A stretch of DNA of 64,000 nt from Pseudomonas agarici (GTDB lineage Bacteria > Pseudomonadota > Gammaproteobacteria > Pseudomonadales > Pseudomonadaceae), in the NCBI RefSeq assembly GCF_900109755.1, contig NZ_FOAR01000005.1, forward strand, positions 62,001-126,000. The letters are read 5' to 3'. A model generated the notes under the pieces. It saw only the letters and a program-made list of their open reading frames with translations, was not told the origin of the DNA and did not search any database. A program made the translations under genes and the position numbers. Shown piece by piece: positions 1-7,891 of this stretch (position 1 is its first letter; each line of letters starts with the position of its first letter).

Positions 1-320
1 GCCGAAATCAGTACACCGAACACGATGCTGATCAGCAACACGCTGCCCACCAGCAACAGGGTGTTGGTAGCACCGGGGAGAAATCCCGAGTCGGTCAGAA
101 AGTAGCTGTAATTTTCCAGGCCGACAAATTGGTTTTCGCCCGGATAGAGCAGGTTGTAGCGGATCAGCGAAAAGTAAACGGTCATGCCCAGGGGCACGAT
201 CATCCACAGCAGCAACAGGCCAACCGAGGGCGAGACTAGGAACCAGCCAGGGTTGCGCAGACGGCTTTTGCGCAGCGGCTGGGGTATATCCATATGGGCT
301 TTGGCAGCGGAGGTATTCAT
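1..320 (-). CDS. mtlF: Mannitol/sorbitol ABC transporter permease MtlF, N-terminal part
   Basis: The reading frame starts at an ATG at 320 on the minus strand and runs off the left edge, leaving about 106 residues. After a short polar N-terminus it has a hydrophobic segment (roughly residues 27-50, containing SPSVGLLLLWMIVPLGM) typical of the first membrane helix of a CUT1 sugar permease of the MalF type. A periplasmic stretch with FVGLENY follows, a motif common in these permeases, and then a second membrane helix. It lies 109 bp downstream of the MtlE binding-protein gene on the same strand, as expected for the mtlEFGK order known in Pseudomonas fluorescens. The mannitol assignment is inferred from this neighbour and from the MtlR homologue upstream. 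The C-terminus is not visible. Confidence 0.85.
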   Translation of the reverse strand, partial: MNTSAAKAHMDIPQPLRKSRLRNPGWFLVSPSVGLLLLWMIVPLGMTVYFSLIRYNLLYPGENQFVGLENYSYFLTDSGFLPGATNTLLLVGSVLLISIVFGVLIS

Positions 321-429
321 GGTGTTCAAAACCAATTAGGTACAAGGAGCGGGCAATCGTCAGTCCTGCCGGGACTCAATCCCATGGGAGCGGAGCTTGC
401 CCGGCTCCCAAAGGGGCTGTTGTCAGGGG

Positions 430-1740
430 TTACTTCGGATAACCCGCGCGTTTCATTTCACGTTCGGTGAAGGTCTGGGCATCGGCCAAGGCTTTGTCGA
501 CCGTGCTCTGGCCGGTCAGTGCGGCAGAGAACTGCTTGCCGACCTGGGTGCCGATAGCCTGAAACTCAGGAATGGTCACCAGTTGGATCCCGATATAAGG
601 CACGGGCTTGGCGCTCGGGTCTTTCGGGTTGGCGACCTTCAACGATTCCAGGGTGACCTTGGCGAACGGCGCCGCTTTCATGTAGGCCTCGGTGTAGGTC
701 GAAGCCCGGGTGCCCGGTGGTACGTTGGCGATGCCGTCCTCCTTGGCCACCAGCGCTCCGTATTCCTTGGAGGTGGCCCAGGTACTGAAGGTTCTCGCCG
801 CGTCCTTGGCCTTGGAACTGGTCGGGATCGCCAGGGCCCAGGAGTAGAGCCAGGACGAACCTTTCTCGGTGACCTGTTGCGGTGCATAGGTAAAGCCGAC
901 GTGATCGCTGACCTTGCTCTGAGTCTTGTCGGTGACGAACGAGCCGGCCACGCTGGCATCGACCCAGATGGCGCACTTGCCGCTGTTAAACAGCGCCAGG
1001 TTTTCGTTGAAACCGTTACTCGAAGCACCGGGTGGGCCGGAGCTTTTCATGGTCTCGACGTAGAAGTTCAGGGCGTTTTTCCATTCAGGGCCATTGAATT
1101 CCGGCTGCCATTTTTCATCGAACCAGCGCGCGCCATAGGCATTGGCGACGGTGGTAATCAGGGCCATATTCTCTCCCCAGCCGGCCTTGCCACGCAGGCA
1201 GATACCGTATTGCTCCTTCTCGGGATGGTTGAGCTTGGCGGCGAACTCACCGATCTGTTCCCAGGTCGGCCGCTCGGGCATGGTCAGACCTGCGTCCTCG
1301 AACAGGTCGGTGCGGTAGTAGGTCATGGAGCTTTCGGCGTAGAACGGCAGGGCGAACAGGGTACCCTTGACCGACAGGCCGTCACGTACCGAAGGGAATA
1401 CGTCATCGATATCGTAGGCGGCGGGCAGGTTGGTCATCGGTTCCAGCCAACCCTTGGCGCTCCAGAGTGCGGCTTCGTACATGCCAATGGTCAGCACGTC
1501 GAACTGGCCGCCCTGGGTAGCGATATCGGTAGTCAGGCGCTGGCGTAGGACGTTTTCCTCCAGTACTACCCAGTTTAACTTGATGTCCGGGTGTTCAGCC
1601 TCGAAGGTCTTCGAGAGCTTTTGCATGCGAATCATGTCGCTATTGTTGACGGTGGCTATGGTCAGGGTCTGGGCACCGAAACTGACGCCACTGATGGTCA
1701 TGCAGGTGGAGACGAGCAGAGCTTTTGCAACGGCTTTCAT
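430..1740 (-). CDS. mtlE: Mannitol/sorbitol ABC transporter periplasmic substrate-binding protein
   Basis: This 436-residue protein has a signal peptide (about residues 1-23, ending SGVSFGA) followed by a family 1 extracellular solute-binding domain. Sugar-binder features visible include the N-terminal strand TLTIATVNNSDM and the central segment ALPFYAESSMTYYRTDLF. A good Shine-Dalgarno (GAGGAG) precedes the ATG at 1740. It captures polyols such as mannitol, sorbitol and arabitol in the periplasm and delivers them to the MtlF/MtlG permease. The permease gene follows at 320. In P. fluorescens the mtl operon is activated by MtlR; here MtlR lies over 4 kb upstream, on the far side of an inserted element. 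Family identity is secure; the exact polyol is inferred. Confidence 0.88.
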   Translation of the reverse strand: MKAVAKALLVSTCMTISGVSFGAQTLTIATVNNSDMIRMQKLSKTFEAEHPDIKLNWVVLEENVLRQRLTTDIATQGGQFDVLTIGMYEAALWSAKGWLEPMTNLPAAYDIDDVFPSVRDGLSVKGTLFALPFYAESSMTYYRTDLFEDAGLTMPERPTWEQIGEFAAKLNHPEKEQYGICLRGKAGWGENMALITTVANAYGARWFDEKWQPEFNGPEWKNALNFYVETMKSSGPPGASSNGFNENLALFNSGKCAIWVDASVAGSFVTDKTQSKVSDHVGFTYAPQQVTEKGSSWLYSWALAIPTSSKAKDAARTFSTWATSKEYGALVAKEDGIANVPPGTRASTYTEAYMKAAPFAKVTLESLKVANPKDPSAKPVPYIGIQLVTIPEFQAIGTQVGKQFSAALTGQSTVDKALADAQTFTEREMKRAGYPK

Positions 1741-2100
1741 CGAACACTCCTCTTCTAGCGCACGGCGGCGGTCGAAGGTCGGTTTATTGTTTTTTGCCTC
1801 TTCCGGTGTCCAGGAAGAATCTGCCGATAATTACAGCTCTCAATCGTCGTGCTGACAAATCCTTGGGCACACTCTTATTAATACTTTTTTGCACTGTGGC
1901 GAAATGTCGCGGGTTGGCGAAACAGCTGTTCGGGAGGGGATGGGCGTAAGTCAAGCCTTGGAAGAGAGATAAATCAGTACAGGTTCCATCATAAAAGCAA
2001 GTCGAAAGTGAGCACCTTAGTGCGTCGCATGGAGAGGTCTGCGAGTCAAATTCGCGCCACGAGCCATTGGCCACCGACTTGTGGCATCCGAACTTGAGTT
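1741..2100. other. mtlE upstream region without a gene
   Basis: This 360-bp stretch precedes mtlE and must hold its promoter and MtlR-binding region. It is more AT-rich than the flanking genes, with TTATTAATACTTTTTTG around 1876-1892. Short open frames on both strands have no ribosome-binding site and no recognisable protein. The region ends where the left inverted end of the mobile element begins. No clear direct repeat for MtlR could be assigned by eye. Confidence 0.5.
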
Positions 2101-2279
2101 AACGAGCTAAGTGTAGTGGCTTGCAATCGAAAATGGCCATGCTCGCAATCAACGTAATTTTCGGCTCAAATTAATTGCGACTGACGGGCTCCTCGTACTC
2201 ACATTAACTGCGACTGAGCTTGCGTTCAGCGGCGTCTGCTTGCATTCCATTTGCGCGTGCTCAAATTAACTGCAACTGA
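2101..2279 (+). repeat. Left inverted end with three 20-bp sites
   Basis: The three sites are at 2165-2184, 2198-2217 and 2260-2279. They read CTCAAATTAATTGCGACTGA, CTCACATTAACTGCGACTGA and CTCAAATTAACTGCAACTGA. Between sites two and three lies a TGCATTCC-containing segment also present in the right end. The outer part (GTGGCTTGC...CTCGCAATCA) also matches the right end. These are probably transposase-binding sites. Confidence 0.75.
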
Positions 2280-2483
2280 CTGACGGACCACCAAACGTTC
2301 ATTTTGCGGAAACCTAGCGGGACATCTCCTCAGCCGTCAGGCTGAGGCCATAGGCGGGTTGCGTTGGTTGGCTCCATTCTTCTATAGGGGGAGCACTAGA
2401 ACCGAAAACCAGCGTAAGTCCTTCCAGCGTGTGTATTCCAGCTTTCCCAGTTGGTCATCAATCCCAGAGCCTTTGGGGTCAGC

Positions 2484-3512
2484 TCAGGCTTCTGAAATCG
2501 CCGCCCGACGCTTCTGGCGCTGCGACTCCAGCCAGATCACCAGGACCAGCAAACCACCGCCGGCGATCAGCAAGCTGAGCAGCCAACCCAAGGTTTCGGC
2601 CAGTTGGGTAAAAAACAGGGTGTACAACTGGATGATCAAAAACGTTAAGCCATACCCCACCAACATGCCGAACCGCTGGCGCAGTCCCACCGTTAATACG
2701 CCGAGGCTAACCAGCGCCCAAAGCAAGTTGAACATCAGCAGCTCACCATCCTCGGCAAAATGCCACGGCCCGTCGATCAAGTCGTAGCTGCCAAACAGAG
2801 ACAACAGCCACAAGGACATTTCGCCGACAAAAAGGCCACAGGAAATCCACACCTTGGCAAACCCACTGTAGCGGGCAAGCAACCTAGCCTCACAGCGCAT
2901 ATGCAACGCCCCCGCAGCCACCAGCACCGTCGCAGCACCGAGAAACCGCAGCGGATAGTTCATGCCAAACCAGTAGGCGCCCCAGCCGGACACATATCCG
3001 CTACGACCACCAAACCAGACAAAAAATAACACACTGCACAACGTCAGCAGTAACACGTTGCCCAAGGCATAGCTGAGCACCAGCAGGACTAGGAGATCGA
3101 TCAGCAGCAGCGCCGGCCAGTTGCCGGAGCCGTCCGAATAGATCATCCCCACAACAAAACTCACGCTGATCAGGGCAAAGCCGCCGAGCAGTTCGGCGGT
3201 GCTGCCCAGCATCCTCAAGCCTTTCCCGGGCAACCAGCGCCCGACGACGAACAGGCCCAAGGTCAGCACTGACAAGCTGATCGCCAATTTGGGCGGGGTG
3301 AACGTCAGGTGCTCACGCAGAAACAACAGCAGACTGGCCGCCAGGCTGATGGCACCGAACGTCAGAAACCAACGCCCGAGTGAGCGCCAGTCCCATCGGG
3401 TCAAGGGATACAGTTCACCGATACGGTTGTGGGCGACGGGATCGATCTGCCCCTCGCGTAGCCATTGATCAAGGGCATCGTGGATCTGTCGATTGCGGCG
3501 ATCCGGGCTCAT
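2484..3512 (-). CDS. DUF2157 domain integral membrane protein
   Basis: This 342-residue protein has a hydrophilic N-terminus (MSPDRRNRQIHDALDQWLREGQ) followed by about ten predicted membrane helices and a basic C-terminus (ESQRQKRRAA). The cytosolic head followed by many short helices fits DUF2157, a family with no established biochemical function. Its ATG overlaps the stop codon of the upstream DUF2157 gene by 4 bp (ATGA at 3509-3512), so the two are translationally coupled. Both lie inside the inverted ends of the mobile element and are probably passengers. Function unknown; a membrane role is all that can be said. Confidence 0.7.
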   Translation of the reverse strand: MSPDRRNRQIHDALDQWLREGQIDPVAHNRIGELYPLTRWDWRSLGRWFLTFGAISLAASLLLFLREHLTFTPPKLAISLSVLTLGLFVVGRWLPGKGLRMLGSTAELLGGFALISVSFVVGMIYSDGSGNWPALLLIDLLVLLVLSYALGNVLLLTLCSVLFFVWFGGRSGYVSGWGAYWFGMNYPLRFLGAATVLVAAGALHMRCEARLLARYSGFAKVWISCGLFVGEMSLWLLSLFGSYDLIDGPWHFAEDGELLMFNLLWALVSLGVLTVGLRQRFGMLVGYGLTFLIIQLYTLFFTQLAETLGWLLSLLIAGGGLLVLVIWLESQRQKRRAAISEA

Positions 3513-4502
3513 GGACGATCCTCCCTGGCACGTAGCGCCGCGCGCTCAAACAACCAGCCCAGCAAAACACCCACAACACCGGCCACCGCGAAAAAAGCCG
3601 CGACACTCAGGTGGTCCCAGGCGTATTCATAAAAGCGCGTATATAGGTCGATGCCCAGAAACACTACACCAAACCCGGTGAAGCTGGGGTGTTTGAAACG
3701 AGCACCGATTACCAACTGGCTGATGGCCCCAACGGTGAATAGCAGTATCGAGAGCCCCGATTGGGACGAGCTGTAATTATCAAGGCTGAGAAACCACAGC
3801 GAGCAGTTGAAGTAGAGCAGTCCGAAAATCACATACAAACGCCCGAAACCGCTGAAGTGGCGGAGCGGCTCTTCTTCCGCCTGCTGGTGCCAAAGCCCCA
3901 GAAGCGCTGCCAACCCGGCAATCACTGCCATGGCTCGCGGGTCCTGGATGTTGAACACATATGACCCGCCACCAGCATAACTCGCCCAGGAGCCAAGGCC
4001 GTGAAAGGCACACAGCAGCCCCAGAAACAATGGCCAGCGTAGGTGATAACGATAGGCCGTGGCCACACTCAGCAAGGCGGTGACCAGCAGTGCCAGAGGG
4101 ATGCGATCAAACCGGCCCTCGTCGGAGCCAATTCCACTGAGTAACAGGCTGCCACCTATCAGCATCAGGCCGATGGTCAAAATGGCAACACCAGCCACCG
4201 GCATACGCCCGGCCGGCTCACGCGCCAGGCGTACCCCGACCCACCACAATGTCCCCCCCGGTGATAAAAAACAGCACAACGCCGAGGGCGGCCGACTCGC
4301 TGAGGTAGCTCACACCACCCAGGATTGCCAAACCAATCAGTAACACTGCGCCGATGCCCAGCCATTGCAACACCGTGGATAACAGTTGGTTGGGACGCTG
4401 ATAAGGCGCGCTCAGCCGCTCCTGGGTTTGCTGGTCGATCAAACCTTGGTGTTGCCAGGCAGCAATGTCGTGAATCATTAGCTGCTGTGTGGTTTTTCTC
4501 AT
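3509..4502 (-). pseudogene. DUF2157 membrane protein, frameshifted at a G run
   Basis: Two overlapping minus-strand frames together make one DUF2157-type protein of about 330 residues. The first starts at ATG 4502 (MRKTTQQLMIHDIAAWQHQG), spans two helices, and reaches FFITGG. The second continues with TLWWVGVRLAREPAG and many helices to the stop at 3509. The switch falls at a run of seven C on the plus strand (4253-4259); with six the frame would read through as FITGGTLWWVG. It may be a real inactivating or phase-variable mutation, a slippage-tolerant gene, or a sequencing error in the homopolymer. Its stop overlaps the start of the next DUF2157 gene. Confidence 0.7.
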
Positions 4503-4751
4503 GGGGTTCAGGCACAGCGCTATTGTTTGGATGATGGGGAGTGTTGGGGCATAGGCTGCTTATTTACCCTGATCATCCAGGGCCGGGCCAGGAACTACTA
4601 TGGCTAAATTCAGACCACTCAAACAAATCAGCAGTCCCCTGTGAATTGTGGAGTTTGCGTCGTAGTTTAAATTGAGGTCACATTTACTGTTGAGGTCACA
4701 TTAATTGCAATTAGCCGGCTGGACGTGCACATATTCCATAGCCCTCCCAGA
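4503..4751. other. Non-coding interval inside the element with two end-like sites
   Basis: No gene is seen here. At 4677-4714 two sequences resemble the transposase-site repeat: GTCACATTTACTGTTGAG, and GTCACATTAATTGCAATTAG at 4695-4714. The second differs from the terminal sites at only a few positions. This suggests an internal or older end, so the present element may be a composite of two insertions. Confidence 0.45.
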
Positions 4752-5300
4752 TTAAATCGGCAACCCCGCTGCCAGCATTTTGTCGCGCAACTCAGCGGCT
4801 CGTGCTGGATCGAGCATGTTGCTGAGCAACGCTTTGATTTCGGTGGGCCTGGCGTCAAATTGCTCTACTAGATCTTTAGTACGGTATCCATGGCGCGTCA
4901 GGGTTGGTTTGAGGTCATCCAGTTGACGCGACAGAACCGACTCAATCGGCTCCGCCGAGACAGGTTTCTCGCCTATCAGGTGACGGGCCTCCAGGGACAG
5001 GCTCAGATGTGCAGGTTTCCAGTAGCCAGTGAATGTATTCGCGCTGACTACCGGCGATGCCGTCGAGTGAGAATATGTCGGTGCGGTAACCGATTTCCTC
5101 CATCGTCGGACGACGCAGGTCATTGCGCAGTTGGGGATGGCCAGCCAGCACCACTGACAATCGCCCGTCACCGTCTTCGACCAATTCCATTAGCCGTTTA
5201 AGCCCCGTCAGGGTATGACCATTGAGGTCATGGGCTTCATCCACGAACAGGGCCACCGGGCGCTTGTTCTTCTTCACCAGTTCGCGTAGGTCTCGTTTGA
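4752..5300 (-). pseudogene. Transposition AAA ATPase (TniB/ExeA-like), truncated and frameshifted
   Basis: The minus strand encodes the C-terminal part of an ATPase of the kind that accompanies DDE transposases. A Walker B strand (RPVALFVDEAHDLNG) is followed by sensor-like segments (SVVLAGHPQLRNDL) and EEIGYRTDIFSLDGI. Near 5010-5030 the frame changes, and the remainder (HLIGEKPVSAEPIESVL to ELRDKMLAAGLPI) ends at 4752. The N-terminal region with Walker A is missing; the remnant abuts a resolvase fragment directly upstream. It cannot be a working ATPase. Naming as TniB-like rather than IstB-like is a judgement from the VDEAHDL motif and the resolvase neighbour. Confidence 0.65.
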
Positions 5301-5591
5301 CGCGGTGTCGATACTTTCTTGCAAACTGTGCAAGCCGACGCCGGCGGCGTCCAGTTGCTCGACCAAACGGATCAGATCCTTCCGCGAGCGTCCAAGACGA
5401 TCCAGGCGCCAAATCACCACGATGTCTCCTTTGCGCAGCGTGCCCAGCAAGGCAGTCAAACCTATTCGCTCGGCTTTGGCTCCACTGGTGGTATCTTCAA
5501 ACAGGCGCTCGCAACCTGCTTTCTCCAACGCATCGCGTTGCAGATCGAGGAGTTGGTCGTCGGTTGAGACTCGGGCATATCCAATCAGCAT
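5274..5591 (-). pseudogene. Serine resolvase/invertase N-terminal fragment
   Basis: The 105-residue frame begins MLIGYARVSTDDQ, with the catalytic serine of serine recombinases in YARVS. It continues with LTALLGTLRKGDIVVIWRLDRLGRS, the conserved second catalytic region. It breaks off after LHSLQESIDT, where family members continue with a long helix and a C-terminal DNA-binding domain. The sequence runs directly into the ATPase remnant in another frame, so a deletion probably fused the two genes. A palindrome just upstream (5594-5616) may be its recombination site. The fragment lacks the E helix and helix-turn-helix and is unlikely to recombine DNA. Confidence 0.75.
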
Positions 5592-5593
5592 GG

Positions 5594-5616
5594 TTTCGTC
5601 CAGATATTAGACGAAA
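5594..5616. repeat. Possible resolvase crossover palindrome
   Basis: The arms TTTCGTC and GACGAAA form a perfect 7-bp inverted repeat around a 9-bp AT-rich spacer (CAGATATTA). They lie immediately upstream of the resolvase fragment's start at 5591. Serine resolvases bind such half-sites around an AT-rich crossover. Assignment rests on position and symmetry only. Confidence 0.4.
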
Positions 5617-5748
5617 ACTCAGTGTAGCCGGATATTGAAAATTGGAAACTGCTACTGGACACCGATAATGCCGTTTTCAGAGCAGGCAACCCGATCACAA
5701 CCAGTTGTCCAACAAACCTACGTTTAATGGACGGCTACGATCAAGGTT
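5617..5748. other. Non-coding interval between resolvase fragment and right end
   Basis: No gene is seen. Together with the right inverted end (5749-5928) it makes the 375-bp space between the resolvase fragment and mtlR. Accessory resolvase sites might lie here, but no second symmetric site was found by eye. Confidence 0.3.
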
Positions 5749-5928
5749 TCATTCGCAGCTAATGTGAGCAAGCCAAAATGGAATGCAAACCGACGCGGCT
5801 GAATGCAAGCTTGCTCGCAACTCATGTGAGCGAAAGGGCTCCGTCAATCGCAGTTAATCTGAGCCGGAAATTGCGCTGATTGCGAGTGCGCCAGTTTTCA
5901 AACGCAAGCCGTTACAGCTAAGCGTACA
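5749..5928 (-). repeat. Right inverted end with three 20-bp sites
   Basis: On the minus strand the sites are CTCAGATTAACTGCGATTGA (5863-5844), CTCACATGAGTTGCGAGCAA (5830-5811) and CTCACATTAGCTGCGAATGA (5768-5749). Spacing from the outside inward is 33 and 62 bp, exactly as at the left end. The segment outside the first site ends near TGTACGCTTAGCTGTAACGG. The middle site is the most diverged. Confidence 0.75.
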
Positions 5929-5966
5929 GGCCACCAGGTGGGGCGCTAACTGGAGTCGTACCTGGA

Positions 5967-6872
5967 TCAGCTAAGATTTTGCTCGGTCAGGCGCTGGACC
6001 ACCAGGCGTCGATAATGAGACGGTGTCATGCCCTTGAGCTGCTGAAAACGTCGATTGAAGTTGGAAATATTGTTGAACCCGGACTCGAAACACACATCAG
6101 TCACCGGTTTGTCGCCATCGGCCAGTAACTCGCAGGATTTGCTGATCCGCAGGCGATTGACGAACTCCACGAAGCAACGTCCCGTGGCTTGCTTGAACAC
6201 CCGGGAAAAGTAGGTGGGTTTCATTCCCAGATGCTCGGCAACCTCCTCCAACGGCAGCTCCCTGGCGTAGTGGGCAAAGATGTAGTCCACGGCGCGGTTG
6301 GTACGATCAATATTGTTCTCGTCGGCCAATTGTGGGGTGGTGGCTCCGGAGAGCAGCTGGTAGTCGGTGCAGACGCTGAGCAGCTCCAGCAGAATCAGAA
6401 AGTGTCCCAAGCGCGTCACACCCTGGGAGTCGGCGATACGCTGCATCAAGTGCATAGCCTGGCGGATGGTGTCCTTGCAACGGAACTCAATGCCGTATTG
6501 GGCGCGTTCGAGCAATGGCGCCAAGGTTTTCAGTTCCGCAAAAATCCGATGCCCTTCTTCAAACAGCTCGTCGGTGAAGTTCACCAGCATGTCACGCTTG
6601 GGTACCACTTCGCCTTCGGCCACCTGGCTGATCCAGTTGTGGGGGAGGTTGGGGCCAGTCAGGAACAGGCTCTGCGGGTAGAAATTACCGATATAGTCAC
6701 CAATGAAGACCTTGCCAGAGCTGGCGACGATCAGGTGCAGTTCGTATTCCTTATGGAAATGCCAACGCACCAGCGGGCAGGGAAAGCCATGCTGGCGATA
6801 GATGATGGACAGGCCATTATGGTCGTCCATCAGTTCATATGAAGGATCGGTGACGCGGGTTGTTCGGGTCAT
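5967..6872 (-). CDS. mtlR: AraC-family transcriptional activator MtlR
   Basis: From the ATG at 6872 (MTRTTRVTDPSYELMDDHNG) the protein has 301 residues, the usual size of Pseudomonas MtlR; longer in-frame starts add a proline/arginine-rich leader not expected in the family. The N-terminal half is a cupin-like sensor domain (RWHFHKEYELHLIVASSGKVFIGDYIG). The C-terminal 100 residues carry two AraC helix-turn-helix units (LPLEEVAEHLGMKPTYFSRVF and DVCFESGFNNISNFNRRFQQ). It activates the mannitol operon in response to polyols. Normally it sits next to mtlE; here the mobile element intervenes. No convincing Shine-Dalgarno was found for the chosen start. Confidence 0.85.
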   Translation of the reverse strand: MTRTTRVTDPSYELMDDHNGLSIIYRQHGFPCPLVRWHFHKEYELHLIVASSGKVFIGDYIGNFYPQSLFLTGPNLPHNWISQVAEGEVVPKRDMLVNFTDELFEEGHRIFAELKTLAPLLERAQYGIEFRCKDTIRQAMHLMQRIADSQGVTRLGHFLILLELLSVCTDYQLLSGATTPQLADENNIDRTNRAVDYIFAHYARELPLEEVAEHLGMKPTYFSRVFKQATGRCFVEFVNRLRISKSCELLADGDKPVTDVCFESGFNNISNFNRRFQQLKGMTPSHYRRLVVQRLTEQNLS

Positions 6873-7005
6873 TGGAGGTGCTTTTATTGTTCTCGCCGTC
6901 AGATAATGCCTCCTTCGCCTGCCGTCCGCCAGCCTTGCGCCGACGTTCGGATCGGCGTAACCCCGTGGCCATGGCTTTGCAGGCCCTTCATTGAGGAGCA
7001 AAACA

Positions 7006-7767
7006 GTGAAGACCATTCTATTGATTGGTATCGGTTCCGGTCATCCGGAACAGATCACCGTGCAGGCCATCAAGGCCCTGAACCGGGCCTCGGTATTTTT
7101 CCTGCTGGATAAGGGGCAGGCCAAGGATGAACTGTTGCGTGTGCGTCAGGAAATCTGCCGGCTTTATATCGAACAGCCCGATTACCGCCTGGTGCAGGTC
7201 AGTGATCCGCTCCGTGAAAACGCCGACGGGTCCTACCGGACGGGTGTTGAACGTTGGCATGAACAGCGTGCCGAATTGTTTGCCCGGTTGATCGACGAAG
7301 AGTTGGCCGAGAATGAGTGCGGCGCCTTTCTGGTCTGGGGCGATCCGGGGTTGTATGACAGTACCTTGCGCATCCTTGATCGGGTCGTGGCCCTGGGCGG
7401 CTCGGCGTTCGAGGTCGAGGTGATTCCCGGGATCAGCAGCGTGCAGGCGCTGGCGGCACGCCATCGCATTGCGCTGAATCGCATCGGCGAACCGATCCGC
7501 ATCACCACAGGGCGGCGTTTGGAGACGGCTGACCTGGACAATGTGGTGGTGATGCTCGATGCGCATTGCGCTTTTGCTCAGTTCGCCGACCAGGCGCTGG
7601 AAATCTACTGGGGAGCATACCTGGGGACCGAGGATGAACTGTTGGTGAGCGGCAAGCTTCATGAGGTGCAGGGATTGATTCGCGAACAGCGCGAGGCCAC
7701 CAGGCTGCGCAAGGGTTGGATCATGGATACCTACCTGCTGCGTCGCCCTGTGAATTCGGACGAGTAA
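7006..7767 (+). CDS. cobF: Precorrin-6A synthase (deacetylating) CobF
   Basis: The 253-residue protein is a tetrapyrrole methylase. The N-terminal strand ILLIGIGSGHPEQIT is the SAM-binding loop of the family. FLVWGDPGLYDSTLRI and FEVEVIPGISSVQALAARH are the second and third conserved motifs. CobF methylates precorrin-5 at C-1 with loss of the acetyl group in the aerobic cobalamin pathway. A GTG at 7006 is the preferred start because GAGGAG (6993-6998) stands 7 bp upstream; a TTG at 6991 lies just before that signal. It is transcribed divergently from mtlR and stands apart from the cobW-cobN operon further on. Confidence 0.88.
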   Translation: MKTILLIGIGSGHPEQITVQAIKALNRASVFFLLDKGQAKDELLRVRQEICRLYIEQPDYRLVQVSDPLRENADGSYRTGVERWHEQRAELFARLIDEELAENECGAFLVWGDPGLYDSTLRILDRVVALGGSAFEVEVIPGISSVQALAARHRIALNRIGEPIRITTGRRLETADLDNVVVMLDAHCAFAQFADQALEIYWGAYLGTEDELLVSGKLHEVQGLIREQREATRLRKGWIMDTYLLRRPVNSDE

Positions 7768-7891
7768 GTACTCTGGCCTTGATTCGGCGATGTTTCCTGC
7801 GTTGCTACAAGACCGTTCTTACAGAGAAGACGGGCGGTGTCGTTTAGTGTCCGCGGGATCCGACAATAGCCTGTGAGACTGTTAGAACGCC

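Larger units (their letters stand above)
2101..5928. mobile_element. Degenerate transposon inserted between mtlR and mtlE
   Basis: About 175 bp at the left (2101-2279) recur in inverted orientation at the right (5749-5928), roughly three-quarters identical by eye. Each end carries three related 20-bp sites (consensus about CTCANATTAACTGCGACTGA) with the same start-to-start spacing, 33 then 62 bp. The interior holds two DUF2157 genes as passengers and fragments of a serine resolvase and a transposition-type AAA ATPase. Multi-site ends plus an ATPase and a resolvase resemble the Tn5053/Tn402 and Tn7-like class, where a DDE transposase binds several end repeats. No transposase gene is present, so the element appears immobile unless helped. 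Exact termini and a target duplication were not identified. It separates mtlR from the mtl structural genes. Confidence 0.65.

Noticed and set aside
397..1548. Long plus-strand open frame opposite mtlE
   Set aside because: Antisense shadow of a GC-rich gene; no ribosome-binding site, low-complexity glycine/arginine content, and mtlE is clearly real.
1784..2074. Minus-strand 96-residue frame upstream of mtlE
   Set aside because: No ribosome-binding site; overlaps the mtlE promoter region; composition not protein-like.
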